DNA from: Clarkia xantiana subsp. parviflora
Lineage: Eukaryota > Streptophyta > Magnoliopsida > Myrtales > Onagraceae
DNA length: 64,000 nt
Reading direction: 5' to 3'
Assembly (NCBI GenBank): GCA_036873135.1
Contig: JAPTYO010000010.1
Span: 24,979,772-25,043,771 of the forward strand
Positions 1 through 10,237 of the stretch are shown here, piece by piece. A model generated the notes under the pieces. That model was not told where the DNA came from. It saw only the letters and a program-made list of their open reading frames with translations, and searched no databases. Every line of letters begins with the position of its first letter. Position 1 is the first letter of the stretch. The translations under genes were made by a program, and so were the position numbers.

Positions 1-908
1 CCACACCAAATTGGGTCAAGGTCAGTTCTGGTTTTGATTTACCCGGACAATCATTTAGGTAATTGTTAATTTATATAATAATATATATACTAAACTCTGT
101 TATTGCTACCCTTTTGACAGCATAAGGAGCCCAGAGACGTCCATATGTTTGTTGATTTGTTACTTCAAGAGGTCAGTCCCTATTTGAATGAATCTCTTCC
201 CTACTTCCCAATGAGAAATCCATGTAGTTTTTTTTAGCATTGTATTAATCCTTCTTTTTCTTGCATATTTATGTTAAAGATTCGAAGCAGTAATATTATC
301 TGCAATTGCCATTAACTTTCTGTTATAAACAGTTAGCAGCAGTTGGTTCTGAAGTGAAGCAAGTATTACCACAAGGGATTCGAAGGCACCGACGGTCAGA
401 AAGCAGTGGAAGCACCAACTCCTCACGAAGTCAACTCAGAGATGATAAGTTGACTCGGTCGAACACTCACAGAGGCAGGAGTCAGCTTCTGGAAACTCAT
501 CTGGCGAAACTGTTTAAGCAGAAAGTTGAGATCTTCACAAAAGTGGAATTTACACAGGAATCAGTGGTATCAACAATCGTGAAGCTCTCCCTTAAAAGCC
601 TACAAGAGTTTGTGCGGCTTCAGACATTCAACAGGAGCGGGTTCCAGCAGATTCAGCTAGACATTCAGTTCTTAAGGACACCTTTGAAAGATGTTGCTGA
701 AGATGAAGCCGCTGTAGACTTTTTGCTCGATGAGGTAATCGGAAAAATAAATTTTGCCTTGATTCTAGATTTGTTGGTTGATACGAAAAATTGTTGGGTT
801 GTTGTGGAACAGGTGATTGTGGCAGCATCAGAACGATGTCTTGATCCGATCCCATTGGAGCCGCCTATTTTGGACAAATTAATACAAGCAAAGCTGGCAA
901 AAGGATAG
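1..908 (+). CDS. VPS51: VPS51 homologue, C-terminal part (gene starts left of window)
   Basis: Visible exons are 1-20 (partial), 121-171, 333-734 and 813-908, all with GT-AG borders and matching phase; the stop is TAG at 906-908. The joined frame reads ...TPNWVK, HKEPRDVHMFVDLLLQE, then a long exon containing SRSQLLETHLAKLF and FQQIQLDIQFLRTPL, and ends VIVAASERCLDPIPLEPP...KLAKG. I recognise this as the conserved C-terminus of plant VPS51 (UNHINGED in Arabidopsis). The family is a subunit of the GARP and EARP tethering complexes, which dock endosome-derived vesicles at the trans-Golgi network or recycling endosomes. The N-terminal Vps51 domain would lie outside the window. No frame break is seen in the visible part. 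The next gene, ARF, is also a trafficking factor, but it lies 9 kb away on the other strand, so I infer no functional link. Confidence 0.88.
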
Positions 909-1583
909 AAAGACGCTGCAGTATTCTTAATCAGAGTAACATTTATTGGATTATAATTTCTCCAGCTTCGTTCTATCGAGAAGAAGATGTTTAGAACCGA
1001 GATCTATTCGGGTGGTATTGTAATATCTACTGTATCTTCTCTGTTGATCTTGAGCAGTGATATTGTTGGACATCGTCGGCTTTACTATAAAATCCTTTTA
1101 TCCATGATTTGCTTTGATCATTGTTTGCTAGATATGCAACTCTATATGTTGCTATTACAAAGAATCCAGGATACACATTGTTCATGCCTCAAGTCTCACA
1201 CCCAAAGTTTGATTTTCAGACAAAGTCGGATTATTTCCATGATTGCAACAAGGCGGGCAGTGAAAGTTGGGGTTTTGGGGATGCGAGGAGAAGAAGATAA
1301 TGGTGGCGGAGAAGATGAGAAGATCGTCGGAGTTCAAAGAGAAGATATTTGAATGTTGAAGGAGGGGGATTTTGAAGAAAAGAGATCCTTAAAGCTCAGG
1401 CAACAATATGAGTTATTGTTTCTGCTGTCTTTGTTCAGCAAGGCTGGGATTTGCTTCTCCTGTTTCTTTACAGATGCATGCAGTTGAAGATTCGTAGTGT
1501 GGCCGGAGTTTTGATGGTTAAGTGACGTGTCTTATGTTTGACCTAATTACTAGACCGACCTGCTGTAATAATAATTCCATAAA
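909..1583. other. VPS51 3' flank and UTR, no further gene
   Basis: This region follows the VPS51 stop. It probably holds the 3' UTR and then ordinary intergenic DNA. An open frame at 987-1352 has no recognisable domain and lies in the transcript-side flank, so I do not call it a gene. Confidence 0.5.
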
Positions 1584-2090
1584 GGTTATAATTAAAAAAC
1601 TATCCAATGTTTACCGTATATTAAATTAGGTGTCTTGAGTCTAAGGTTTCAATTTTGTTAAAACGTGGTGTCTCTGTGTGATTACTTTAAAAAAGTCAAT
1701 TCTGATAAAACCGACTATCGAATTCGAGTTCCCATACACGCTCATTTCTCGTCATCTTGCCGGACCGTCACCTAAGAAGTTGGCCACATCCGTGCAAGTA
1801 AATCTCGCTCCGTTGTTGGAAAATCGTTCCATACCACTCTGCTAGAAACTTTTTTTTTTTTTAAGTTCAACTTTTGGGTGTAATTTGACGATTTTGTGAA
1901 AAGTAAAGAGTGATGGATTGTGAGTGAGTGAGTGGGTTGATGAAAATGATTGAAGGGAGATGAAAAGACACGTGGAGACACCAAATTTCAACAAAAATGA
2001 AACTTGGGACAGTCCATTTTAACATTTCAAACTTTAGACACGTAATTTTAACATAGGGTAAACCTTGGACAGTTTTTTAGTTATTAACCC
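1584..2090. mobile_element. Mutator-like MITE with long terminal inverted repeats
   Basis: The left end (GGTTATAATTAAAAAACTAT) and the reverse complement of the right end (GGGTTAATAACTAAAAAACT) match imperfectly for about 70 bp. The flanks TTCCATAAA and TTCCATTTA agree at 7 of 9 positions, as expected of an old 9-bp target duplication. There is no coding capacity. Confidence 0.6.
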
Positions 2091-2249
2091 TTCCATTTAA
2101 ACACCTAGCGAAGATATGACAAACAAATAAAGTAGTCATGTGTTCGGATTTGACAATACCATACCATAATTAACAGGTACAACAAATTGATACTGACTCA
2201 TAATTTGATAACTTTAACTCCTTTAACAACCACTTATGAACTTGTTTAA

Positions 2250-3252
2250 TAGTATGAAAGAGTTATGGGAATGAGGAGCTGTTGCTTGTTGTTTACTTTG
2301 CGAGCCTTCACTACCCTACCCTGTTCTGCAACTTCCCTTCTTTTATCCGTTCACGAGGCTTAGGTTGTAACAAGAGAGAAAAATGTGGCTATCTAGCAGG
2401 AGTCGTTTCAATTGTATGCCACGAGGTCCCTATGGACAAGGGGACAAGTGAATCGTCTTCTTTTGGGTGTAGGCAACCCTCTACCATCCATCCTATTGCG
2501 ATGGCATTAAGCGCCGATAAAGATCAATTAAGAAAAATGTCGTCGATCACCAACCTAAGCTGAAAGGAAACTTGAAAAAAAGGCATGCCTCTCGTCCTAT
2601 TCCTACTGAAGGTAACTACATATATTACATCTCTTACCCTACCTTAGGACTAGGGTGAAACCAAAATCCGGTTGGTCCGAAAAACCGGTGAAATCCGAAC
2701 CGGTCCGGACCGAAAAAATCGAATCCGAAATATTGGTTTGGTTTTTTGTCGAATTTTTTTACTCTAGTTCGGTTTTTCCCGTCCGGTTCGGATTTGAGCT
2801 TTGAGGACCGTGGGACCGAACCGACCGTTATGCTAACTAAATATATACAATATATATTATGTTAGTTGATATTAATCAATATTATTAATTAATTAGGTTA
2901 ATATAAATTATGAAATAGGCACTTATGAAGACTTTTTTTTCTAATTTTGTTTAACAAGAATTTTAAATGACAATTGTTAACTTTGGATTTTCGGTTTAAA
3001 CCGAAAACCGAACCGAAAAAACCGTACTACCAATAGACGGTTTATTTTTCTTCATACGATTTTTTGGTCGGATTTTTTTTTAAGGAAAAAACTGGACCAA
3101 AAATATAGGTACCCGACCAAACCAAGCAAAAAACCGGTTTGACCGGTCCGATTTCACCCCTACTTAGGACAACAAGGTCGAAGAACAACCATGCCAGCTA
3201 GCAGACGATAACCAATAGTGGCAAGATAAGACATTCCCTAAATCACACCGAG
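2250..3252. other. Low-repeat segment of unknown origin, split by a hAT MITE
   Basis: Apart from the MITE at 2651-3162, this stretch (2250-2642 plus 3171-3252) is more balanced in base composition than its AT-rich surroundings and carries no plant gene I recognise. An open frame at 2282-2563 has no known motif. It has the look of an organelle-derived insertion, but that is an impression and not shown. Confidence 0.3.
2651..3162. mobile_element. hAT-type MITE, 512 bp, perfect 8-bp target duplication
   Basis: The element starts TAGGGTGAAACC and ends in the complementary GGTCCGATTTCACCCCTA. It is flanked by CTTAGGAC at 2643-2650 and again at 3163-3170, a perfect 8-bp duplication typical of hAT transposition. 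The arms are rich in AACCGG and CCGGTC and fold back on each other. No protein is encoded. Confidence 0.85.
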
Positions 3253-3973
3253 TGTCCACTAGTGGTCATCCTTCTCGTAATCGCAAGAATTTTTGTTCAA
3301 TCACACAGAACGACGCCAATGATGGAAAAGCTCGTCGGGGGTTCCGAACTAGGCGGCCTTACGTCGAGTCGAGTTCCTATACTCTTCGTGTTTCCCGTCT
3401 TCTCGATGTTACCGTCGATCTTCTTCCAAGCTGTCCGATTACCTGCAAGAAGGATTGCGCCAGAGGGGGGGGGGGGTGTCTTTGGCGAACCCTCTCCGAT
3501 GGTAAAGTCAGAGCCAGGTTCTAGAGAGATAAGTAGAGAGAAGGCAGAGCAATGTTGCCAAGAATGTGTAAAATGAAGAATGCATCCTCCTATTTATAGA
3601 GTTTGAGAATTGTACGGGTGGGGACCGCGTAAAAAGGGTAGTTCGATAAATAAGTGGAGGGTAATTTCGTAAATAGGTAGAGTCCCAGGTGTTAGATACC
3701 CGGGGGTTTGGGGTCGGACGCGGGACACGTCGACCCCGTGACGCCGGACCGATCCTGTGTCATTGCACCGGACCCGGTCCGTACTGCTGGTACCGGACCG
3801 GTCCGGTGTCACCGGACTAGTTCGGTACCAATGATACCAGACTAGTCTGGTAACGCGATACCGGACTAGCGTGTGGAAAACGAAGGCCTTAGCCCCTTAC
3901 CGTGTTCGGGGTCGACGGTGTGAGTGCGACCATGTCGAGCCTTAATGAGGTCCATTCGGGTGTATATCCATCA
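3253..3973 (-). mobile_element. LTR of a gypsy-type retrotransposon (3' LTR, minus orientation)
   Basis: On the minus strand the LTR starts TGATGGATATACACC and ends CTAGTGGACA, the usual TG...CA borders. Immediately upstream on that strand is a purine-rich GGGGGCAAA tract, typical of a polypurine tract next to a 3' LTR. A TATA box on the minus strand lies at 3591-3599 (CTATAAATA). A near-identical copy is at 7688-8413. About 150 bp (3720-3870) is a cluster of small palindromes around ACCGG, ACTAGT and GGTACC. Confidence 0.8.
3591..3599 (-). promoter_or_regulatory. TATA box of the LTR promoter
   Basis: CTATAAATA on the minus strand inside the LTR. The equivalent site in the second LTR is at 8026-8034. 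Its position is what is expected of the U3 promoter of an LTR element. Confidence 0.6.
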
Positions 3974-4110
3974 TTTGCCCCCGAGTCAAGCATAGGTTTA
4001 TCCTCTACCTGACTCTTTTTATTAGAATGATTTTACACCCGATTGTATCTCGGCTTTGTTTTTACCTCCATATGTTTGTCAACGTCGGTGTCGATGTCCG
4101 ACGGCCATTC
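3974..4110 (-). repeat. Inverted-repeat arm 1 (gypsy 3' internal end with polypurine tract)
   Basis: This segment reappears reverse-complemented at about 6205-6324. Both run from a CAAACATATGG motif through GCCGAGATACAATCGG to the polypurine tract and into an LTR. Together with the adjoining LTR pieces they form a large imperfect inverted repeat with a spacer of about 2 kb. Confidence 0.75.
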
Positions 4111-4206
4111 TTTCCGTGTTAAGAAGTTTTTCATTGTCGGTGTCGATGTCCGACGATCATTCCTTCCGTGCTAGGAGGTTTGTCATTGTCGGTGTCGATG
4201 TCCGAC
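4084..4206. repeat. Three 52-bp tandem units
   Basis: The 19-bp core GTCGGTGTCGATGTCCGAC recurs at 4084, 4136 and 4188, giving a 52-bp period. It lies in the internal part of the gypsy element and related GTCGATGT words occur at 6080-6200. Confidence 0.75.
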
Positions 4207-4249
4207 CTATATCATCATTGTTCTCATAGACAAAGATTTTCAAGTATGT

Positions 4250-4968
4250 AAGGTTAGCATGTAATGTCATGTATGTAATCATGAGTACGATTGTACGTGC
4301 TTGATAATGCAAATTAATGATATCACGTGTAGATGTACGTGATAGTGTAATATGAACAAGCGAACGTATATCATGACGTATGTGTGTATGTAATGCATAG
4401 TGATGAAAAAATTTCTAAGTGTTTTGAAAACACTAGCTATAAAGTACATGGATCTATACATGATGTTCATGGAAAAAATTACTATGTGTCACATGACACT
4501 AGTGTTGATGCCAATGCATGTTGTCATGGTAATGGGTGAAAAAATTCTAAGTGTTGTAAAACAGAATCAATGACATGCTATATGGTTAACATGTATATGC
4601 AATACCTATATGCAGTAAAAAATTACTATAGGTAATGGCAAACTTTTAAATAATGGTCATCTTTACTAGTGACCATTGGATCATGCAATTTTGAAATGTA
4701 GGGTTGGGATTGTGTCTCCCTTTTAACCCTAGGGTAATACCTTTATATAAAGGTCCTTACCTTTCACCACCACCATAGCCACCATTGTCCCAAATCTGGA
4801 AAAAAAAAATTGGTATTTTACCTTGTTTGGCCCTAAAAAATTACCTTAGTTCGGTTTTGGAGCCGAATTTGGTGTCAATTCGACCTTGGTTTGATCGAGT
4901 GGTTCAAAATTCGAACCGAACCGGTCTCAACGGTTCAATCCGGGGAGGAGAGGCGTTCCGGCTCAACA

Positions 4969-5031
<63 letters not shown>

Positions 5032-6200
5032 CGACCGGCCAAATTCTCCGTGCACGGCGGCCGGGTGATGGTGGGTCTCAGCTCGTCGGGGTCGGACGAG
5101 AGCTGCGGTGTCTCCGGTGGCCTTGATTGTGCGTGGCGGAGTCGTTTTCCAGCGAACCGTGGCAGATCTGAGTTGATTTTCGGCGGTGGGGTTCCAGTGT
5201 TCAATTTGGCCACGACGAGGCTCTAATCGAGGCCGGTGGTGGCTGGGGTAGTGTCGCCTGGACCAGGCGGTGCTGGTCGGGTGGTTGGCGGACGGCGGTG
5301 GTCAACTCCGGCAACGGCACGGCGGCGTTCCAGCGGAGGAGAGGTTTCCGCCGGTTTAGACAGGTTTTGCTGAACCGGTTCACTGCTTGGACCGGTTTGA
5401 TTCTGCTGCTTCAAACCGAGTCGGTTCCTTGCTTTGTTCCGACTTTGAAGGTCCATTCTTTTCCTTTTTGTGTCCTATTTTCAGTCATAGACTAGGAAAA
5501 TACTTGCAATATATTGTCATGTAAAAATATTTGAACGTTTGCTTATTATCGGAAAGGGGTTACCATTATTCCGATTTTGAATTTTTTTTTATTTATCGAA
5601 AACTTAGCTTTTTCCCGAGTGTGGATGTCATCGTTTCCCTTCAGTTTTTCAATCATAGTGGTCATCTTAAGTGTGACCTGCAATTGATAATATGGACATG
5701 TAATAATTTGCCCCCGTAGTGAGCATGCATGTACCTTAGACGTGAATTGTTGATCTCACGTCAACGATGTTGGTGGCTATGTTTGCCTTGTCATAGTGAG
5801 TTGATCATACGGGGATACCCTTGTCACTCATCATGTATCATCATTTAGGACATGGGGTGTCTCCCCGCGTGCCCTTCATGTATTACACCATATGTGTCGT
5901 AGTGCCCCCGTAGTAGGCTATGTGATCATCATGTGCTGAGGGAGTTATCCTCCGCATTCTCATAGTCATCGTCATCGTCATTGGTACGAAATCATGTTGC
6001 CCCCGAAGTAGGCATCGTCGTCGTGTTGGTTTGTATTCGTCACGTTTCCCCCGTAGTGGACTTGTTATTGTCATAGGTTGTTGACATTGATGTCGACGTA
6101 AGGGTCGACGTTGCCCCCGGCGTAGACATTGACGTATGTGTTGGCGTTAATGTCGACGTTGATGTCGGCGCCGGTTCGACATTGATGTCAATTTGGGCAT
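4250..6200. other. Spacer between the inverted arms, no supported gene
   Basis: The region holds AT-rich DNA to about 4740, then a GC-rich block (4840-5460) with many AACCGG and GGTTCGA words and the 62-bp G run, then repeats of GCCCCCGTAGT (5709-6060). Frames across the G run (poly-Gly forward, poly-Pro reverse) are artefacts of the homopolymer. I see no conserved domain. Confidence 0.5.
4970..5031. repeat. 62-bp uninterrupted poly-G run
   Basis: Positions 4970-5031 are all G on the plus strand. It lies between the two inverted arms of the rearranged gypsy element. It may be an assembly or base-calling artefact (see findings). Confidence 0.95.
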
Positions 6201-6324
6201 TGACATGGATGTTGACAAACATATGGAAAAAGGTAAAATCAAAGCCGAGATACAATCGGGTGTAAAATCCTTCTAATAAATAGAGTCAAGTAGAGGATAA
6301 ACCTATGCTTGACTCGGAGGCAAA

Positions 6325-6648
6325 TGATGTATATACACCCTATTGGACCTCATTAAGGCTCGACATGGACGCACCGTCGACCCCGAACACGGTAAGGGGC
6401 TAAGGCCTTCATTTTCCTCACGCTAGTCCAGTATCGCGTTACCAGACTAGTCCGGTATCATTGGTACAGGACTAGTTCGGTGACACCGGACTGGTCCGTA
6501 CCAATGGTACCGGACCGGTCCGTACCAATGGTACCGGTCCGGTAGCACCGGCAATACGGACAGGGTCCGGTGCAATGACACCGGACCTCTCCGGCGTCAC
6601 GGGGTCGACGCGTCCCGCGTTTGACCCCCGGGTATCTAACACCCGGGC
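6325..6648 (+). mobile_element. Truncated LTR of the same gypsy family, plus orientation
   Basis: A polypurine-like GGAGGCAAA precedes TGATGTATATACACC, the same LTR start as in the minus-strand copies at 3973 and 8413. The palindromic ACCGG/ACTAGT cluster and the GGGTATCTAACACC motif follow. Homology stops near 6648, where gag-like sequence of the opposite strand begins. It is therefore about the first half of an LTR, inverted relative to the other two. Confidence 0.75.
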
Positions 6649-7690
6649 TTGTTGATATTCTGCCTGATAAGTGTGTTGGTACGGGTTTTGGTAGTATTGG
6701 TATTCATATGGAGGTGCGGGTTGTCGCCTCCATGCTTGGGGCGTTGGCATGCACTATTGCCTTACTCTTGCATAAGGGAAAAGTATGTAAAACATGCAAC
6801 ATGTTTGAAAAAGATGGTTTTATGGACCAATATGTTTTAAAATGTACAACATGTTTGAAAAAGATGGTTTTATGGACCAAAATGTATTAAAATGTACAAC
6901 AAGCTTACAAAAGATGATAAAATGACGTATCGTCCACTTGTTGTCACTAGTCTCATTAAGTGGACACGTGCGGATCACGTGTTTAAAAAACAATAATAAT
7001 ATTTATTGTTATCTACATCCACCCACTAATAATAATTGCTATGTATAAATTAATTTCTTGTTTTAATTATTTTTTTTCTAAAAATGTGTCCACACGTGTC
7101 CACTTAATGAGACTATTGATAAAAAGTAGACGGTATGTCATTTTAACATCTTTTGTAAGCTTGTTGTACATTTTAATACATATTGATCCATAAAACCATC
7201 TTTTTCAAACATGTTGTACATTTTAAAACATATTGGTCCATAAAACCATCTTTTTCAAACATGTTAGATGTTTTACATACTTTTCCCCTTGCATAATCTG
7301 CTTCTTCTGGGGCATACTGATAGTATGGTGGTGGGGATGGCATTGACATCTGTCTTGCATCCTGATGTATTGGCATTTGTCTATCAGGTGTAGGTGTTGG
7401 CTCCTGCCTTGGCGGTTGCCTTGCATCTCTTGGGTTAGGCTGAGCACTTACCTGAGCACTCACCTCGACAGCTTTGCTTGTGTGTCTACGCGTTGTCGGT
7501 GTTGACGCATTCGAGGATACATCTTGAGCAACGGGTACCGGGGGTACCACTTGAGGTGCCGGGGCAGGTGGCACTTCATCCTGGATGTGAACCGGTGGTT
7601 CCTCCATTGGTAGTGTCGTTCTCGGCACTTGAGTGCTCGAGTGTAGTGGTGGTCTTGAACCATCTGGGGAGGCTCGTGCCCTCCGAGTGT
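6649..7690 (-). pseudogene. Broken gypsy-type gag, N-terminal part
   Basis: Reading leftward from the inner edge of the 5' LTR, an open frame encodes a proline- and glutamine-rich protein (DTRRARASPDGSRPP..., ...PPPYYQYAPEEADYA). A 512-bp MITE interrupts it at 6776-7287. Beyond the MITE the same frame resumes, after one stop codon, with PTPQAWRRQPAPPYEYQYYQ. It is cut off at about 6650 by the inverted LTR piece. The composition and the place next to the LTR suggest the disordered start of a gag polyprotein. I see no capsid, protease, reverse transcriptase or integrase motif, so this element cannot move on its own. I also see no clear primer-binding site. Confidence 0.6.
6776..7287. mobile_element. 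Mutator-like MITE inside gag, 512 bp, perfect 9-bp duplication
   Basis: The ends are GGGAAAAGTATGTAAAAC and the complementary GTTTTACATACTTTTCCC. The flanks are CTTGCATAA at 6767-6775 and 7288-7296, a perfect 9-bp duplication. Inside, the left arm carries a 53-bp unit twice (AACATGTTTGAAAAAGATGG at about 6798 and 6849), with the complement on the right arm. The arms form a long hairpin. Confidence 0.85.
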
Positions 7691-8413
7691 CCACTAGTGG
7701 TCATCCTTCTCGTAATTGCCAGACTTTTTGTTCAATCACACAGAACGGCGCCAATGATGGAACAAGCTCGTCGGGGCTTCCGAACTAGGCAGCCTTGCGT
7801 CGAGTCGAGTTCCTATACTCTTCGTGTTTCCCATATTCTCGATGTTACCGTTGATCTTCTTCCAAGCTATCTGATTACCTACAACAAGATTGCACCAGAA
7901 GGGGGGGGGGTGCCTCTGGCGAACCCTTTCCGATGCTAAAGTTAGAGCCGGGTTCTAGAGAGATAAAGTAGAGAGAAGACAGAGTAATGTTGCCAAGGAT
8001 GTGTAAAATGAAGAGTGCCTCCTCCTATTTATAGAGTTTGAGAATTGTACGGATGGGGCCTCTGTAAAAAGGGTAGTTCCGTAAATAGGTGGATGATAAT
8101 TTCGTAAATAGGTAGAGTCCCGGGTGTCAGATACCCGGGGGTTCGGGGTCGGACGCGGGACGCATCGACCCCGTGGACCGGTCCGGTGCTACCACTGGTC
8201 CGGTACCATTGGTACGGACCAAGTCCGGTACCAATGATACAGACTGGTTCGGTGTCACTGGACTAGTCCGATACCAATGATACCGGACTAGTCCGGTAAC
8301 ACGATACCGGACTAGCGTGCGGAAAATGAAGGTCTTAGTCTCTTACTATGTTCGGGGTCGACGGTGCGACCATGTCGAGCCTTAATGAGGTCCAGTCGGG
8401 TGTATATCCATCA
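7688..8413 (-). mobile_element. LTR of the gypsy-type element (5' LTR, minus orientation)
   Basis: This is the second copy of the LTR at 3253-3973, with the same TGATGG...GGACA borders on the minus strand. It has a TATA box at 8026-8034 and the same G-rich tract (7899-7908). The outer flanks of the pair do not show a matching 5-bp duplication, so the two LTRs need not be the original pair of one insertion. Confidence 0.78.
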
Positions 8414-8487
8414 AACGTGATCTTCTTTTATTCTCTTCATTTAAATAACTATATATTTCCAAGCTAATCCTCCTAGTTTGTAATAAC

Positions 8488-9866
8488 TAGGGTGAGCATG
8501 GACCGGTCCTGATCCAGGACCGTTAAGGTCCATTTGAAATGGATCTAATCCATTTCGGTTCTGGACCGGTCCAAGACCGTTAGAACCGGTTAAAACGGTA
8601 CCGGTCTTAACAGTCCTAGTTTCAGTCCAGGTCCAGGACCACTTTTGTAAATAAAAAAAATCTATTTTTTTTTAAAGAAAAATATGATTTTATTTTTTTA
8701 GATACTAATATATAATTATCTCATTTCTTCAAATATAAAATATTTTGTTTCATTTTTTAACAAATAAAAATTAAAAGTTAATTTTTTAACACATTGCACA
8801 TGAGAATTAGTTAATTATTAAAAATTTAAAAGTTAATTTAAAATATTGGGTTAACCCTTACCTCGATTTTTTGGACCTTTCTATCATGCTCCAAGAGCAC
8901 CATACTTTTGGTTAAAAAATTTGTATTTTTCTATTGCCCTAAAGGTGAACCCTAGAGGGAAATTGATATTATTAATAGTACGATGCAAATATAAGGTGTG
9001 GTTAAAAAAATTCATATTTTTTCATACTTTTAAAGTTTTACATATGTTACAATTAAGTCCACCGTAGTAATAAAAAAACCAAAAGCATGGTGCTCCCAAA
9101 GCATAGTAGAAAAATCCCGATTTTTTGTTTAAAAAAACATAAATAATTTATAATATTTTAAATTTAATTTTTTTTCAGTAATTATAAAGTTTTTTTTTTC
9201 TAATTTCTAAAAATTATTTGCCCGGTCCTGACCTCTTTGGTTCCGGTCCAGGACCGTTAAGAACGATAAGGACCATTAAGACCGATAATGACCATTAGGA
9301 CTGATAAAGATTGATTTTCTTATTCACTCTTTTTATGATTTTTCAAAAAAAAAAAAAAAATCAAAATTGATTATATATATATATTAACTTTTTTTCTTAT
9401 AATATTTAAAACATATTATACATGAATGAGAGATGAACTTATACTTTATTGAACACATGGGTGAGAGATAGGTTCCAATTGGGTTCGATTTTGAAACTTT
9501 AGGACTAAATTAAACAAAATAAAAATTATGAATATATTTGAGGGACTAAATTGAACAAAATTAAAAGTTTAGAGTCGATCACGTGACTTGCACATGTCAT
9601 TTAACGGCCAAAACTAACGGTCAACTAACGGTTGTACCAAAATGCACATTTTTTCAAACGTTTGGTACCAAAAGTATACAAAACTAAACATTCAGTACTA
9701 AAAACCACATTCGGTCAAACATGTGGTATGAAAAGTACCTTTAACCCTTTAAAAAAAATTCAGTTCGATCCTGGACTGTATGGACCTGACAATCCGACCA
9801 ATAAGGACCTCCAATGGATTTGAACCTGAAATTGACCGGTCCAAATGGGCTTTTTGCTCAACTCTA
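8488..9866. mobile_element. hAT-like non-autonomous element, about 1.4 kb
   Basis: The left end is TAGGGTGAGCATGGACCGGT and the right end complements TAGAGTTGAGC followed by GGACCGGT. The flanks GTAATAAC (8480-8487) and GTAATTAC (9867-9874) match at 7 of 8 positions. No transposase frame is visible. A smaller Mutator-like element is nested at 8873-9117. The right part (about 9550-9755) resembles half of a GGGTTAA-type element. Confidence 0.65.
8873..9117. mobile_element. Nested Mutator-like MITE, 245 bp, perfect 9-bp duplication
   Basis: The ends GGACCTTTCTATCATGCTC and its imperfect complement (GCATAGTAGAAAAATCC) are flanked by CGATTTTTT at 8864-8872 and 9118-9126. It belongs to the same family as the element at 12669-12896. 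Confidence 0.78.
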
Positions 9867-10237
9867 GTAATTACCACCCAAAAAAAAAACATTCCGAGTT
9901 TTTAAAACCCAAAAATCGGGAACGGAAGAGTCCAAACATTATGCATTAGGCTGAATTTAGGATCTCCATTATAATTCATTTCTTTTATTGGGGAAAAAAA
10001 AGTAGCAAAACTAACCATCAAAACAAGGAAACGTTTCAAATAGCATAAGAGTTGAAGTGCCCAAAGTAAGATACAATAAACCCTAAAACAGGTCCATAAA
10101 CACAAGGATAACAAGTAAATCGTACTCTCAGACACATAATAAACCTAAAACAGGAAGGGATAACAAGTAAAGTAATGGTGTGGCTCGCCTCTATACCTCC
10201 AAACAAAAAGCATCAAGCAACCAACACGAATTCCTGA

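Noticed and set aside
4785..5226. Open frames with long poly-Gly (plus strand) and poly-Pro (minus strand) at the G run
   Set aside because: They exist only because the 62-bp homopolymer has no stop in any frame, and the flanks show no domain.
3253..8413. A complete single LTR retrotransposon between the two 720-bp LTRs
   Set aside because: There is no reverse transcriptase or integrase, the 5-bp flanks do not match, and an inverted LTR half lies inside, so it is a rearranged composite.
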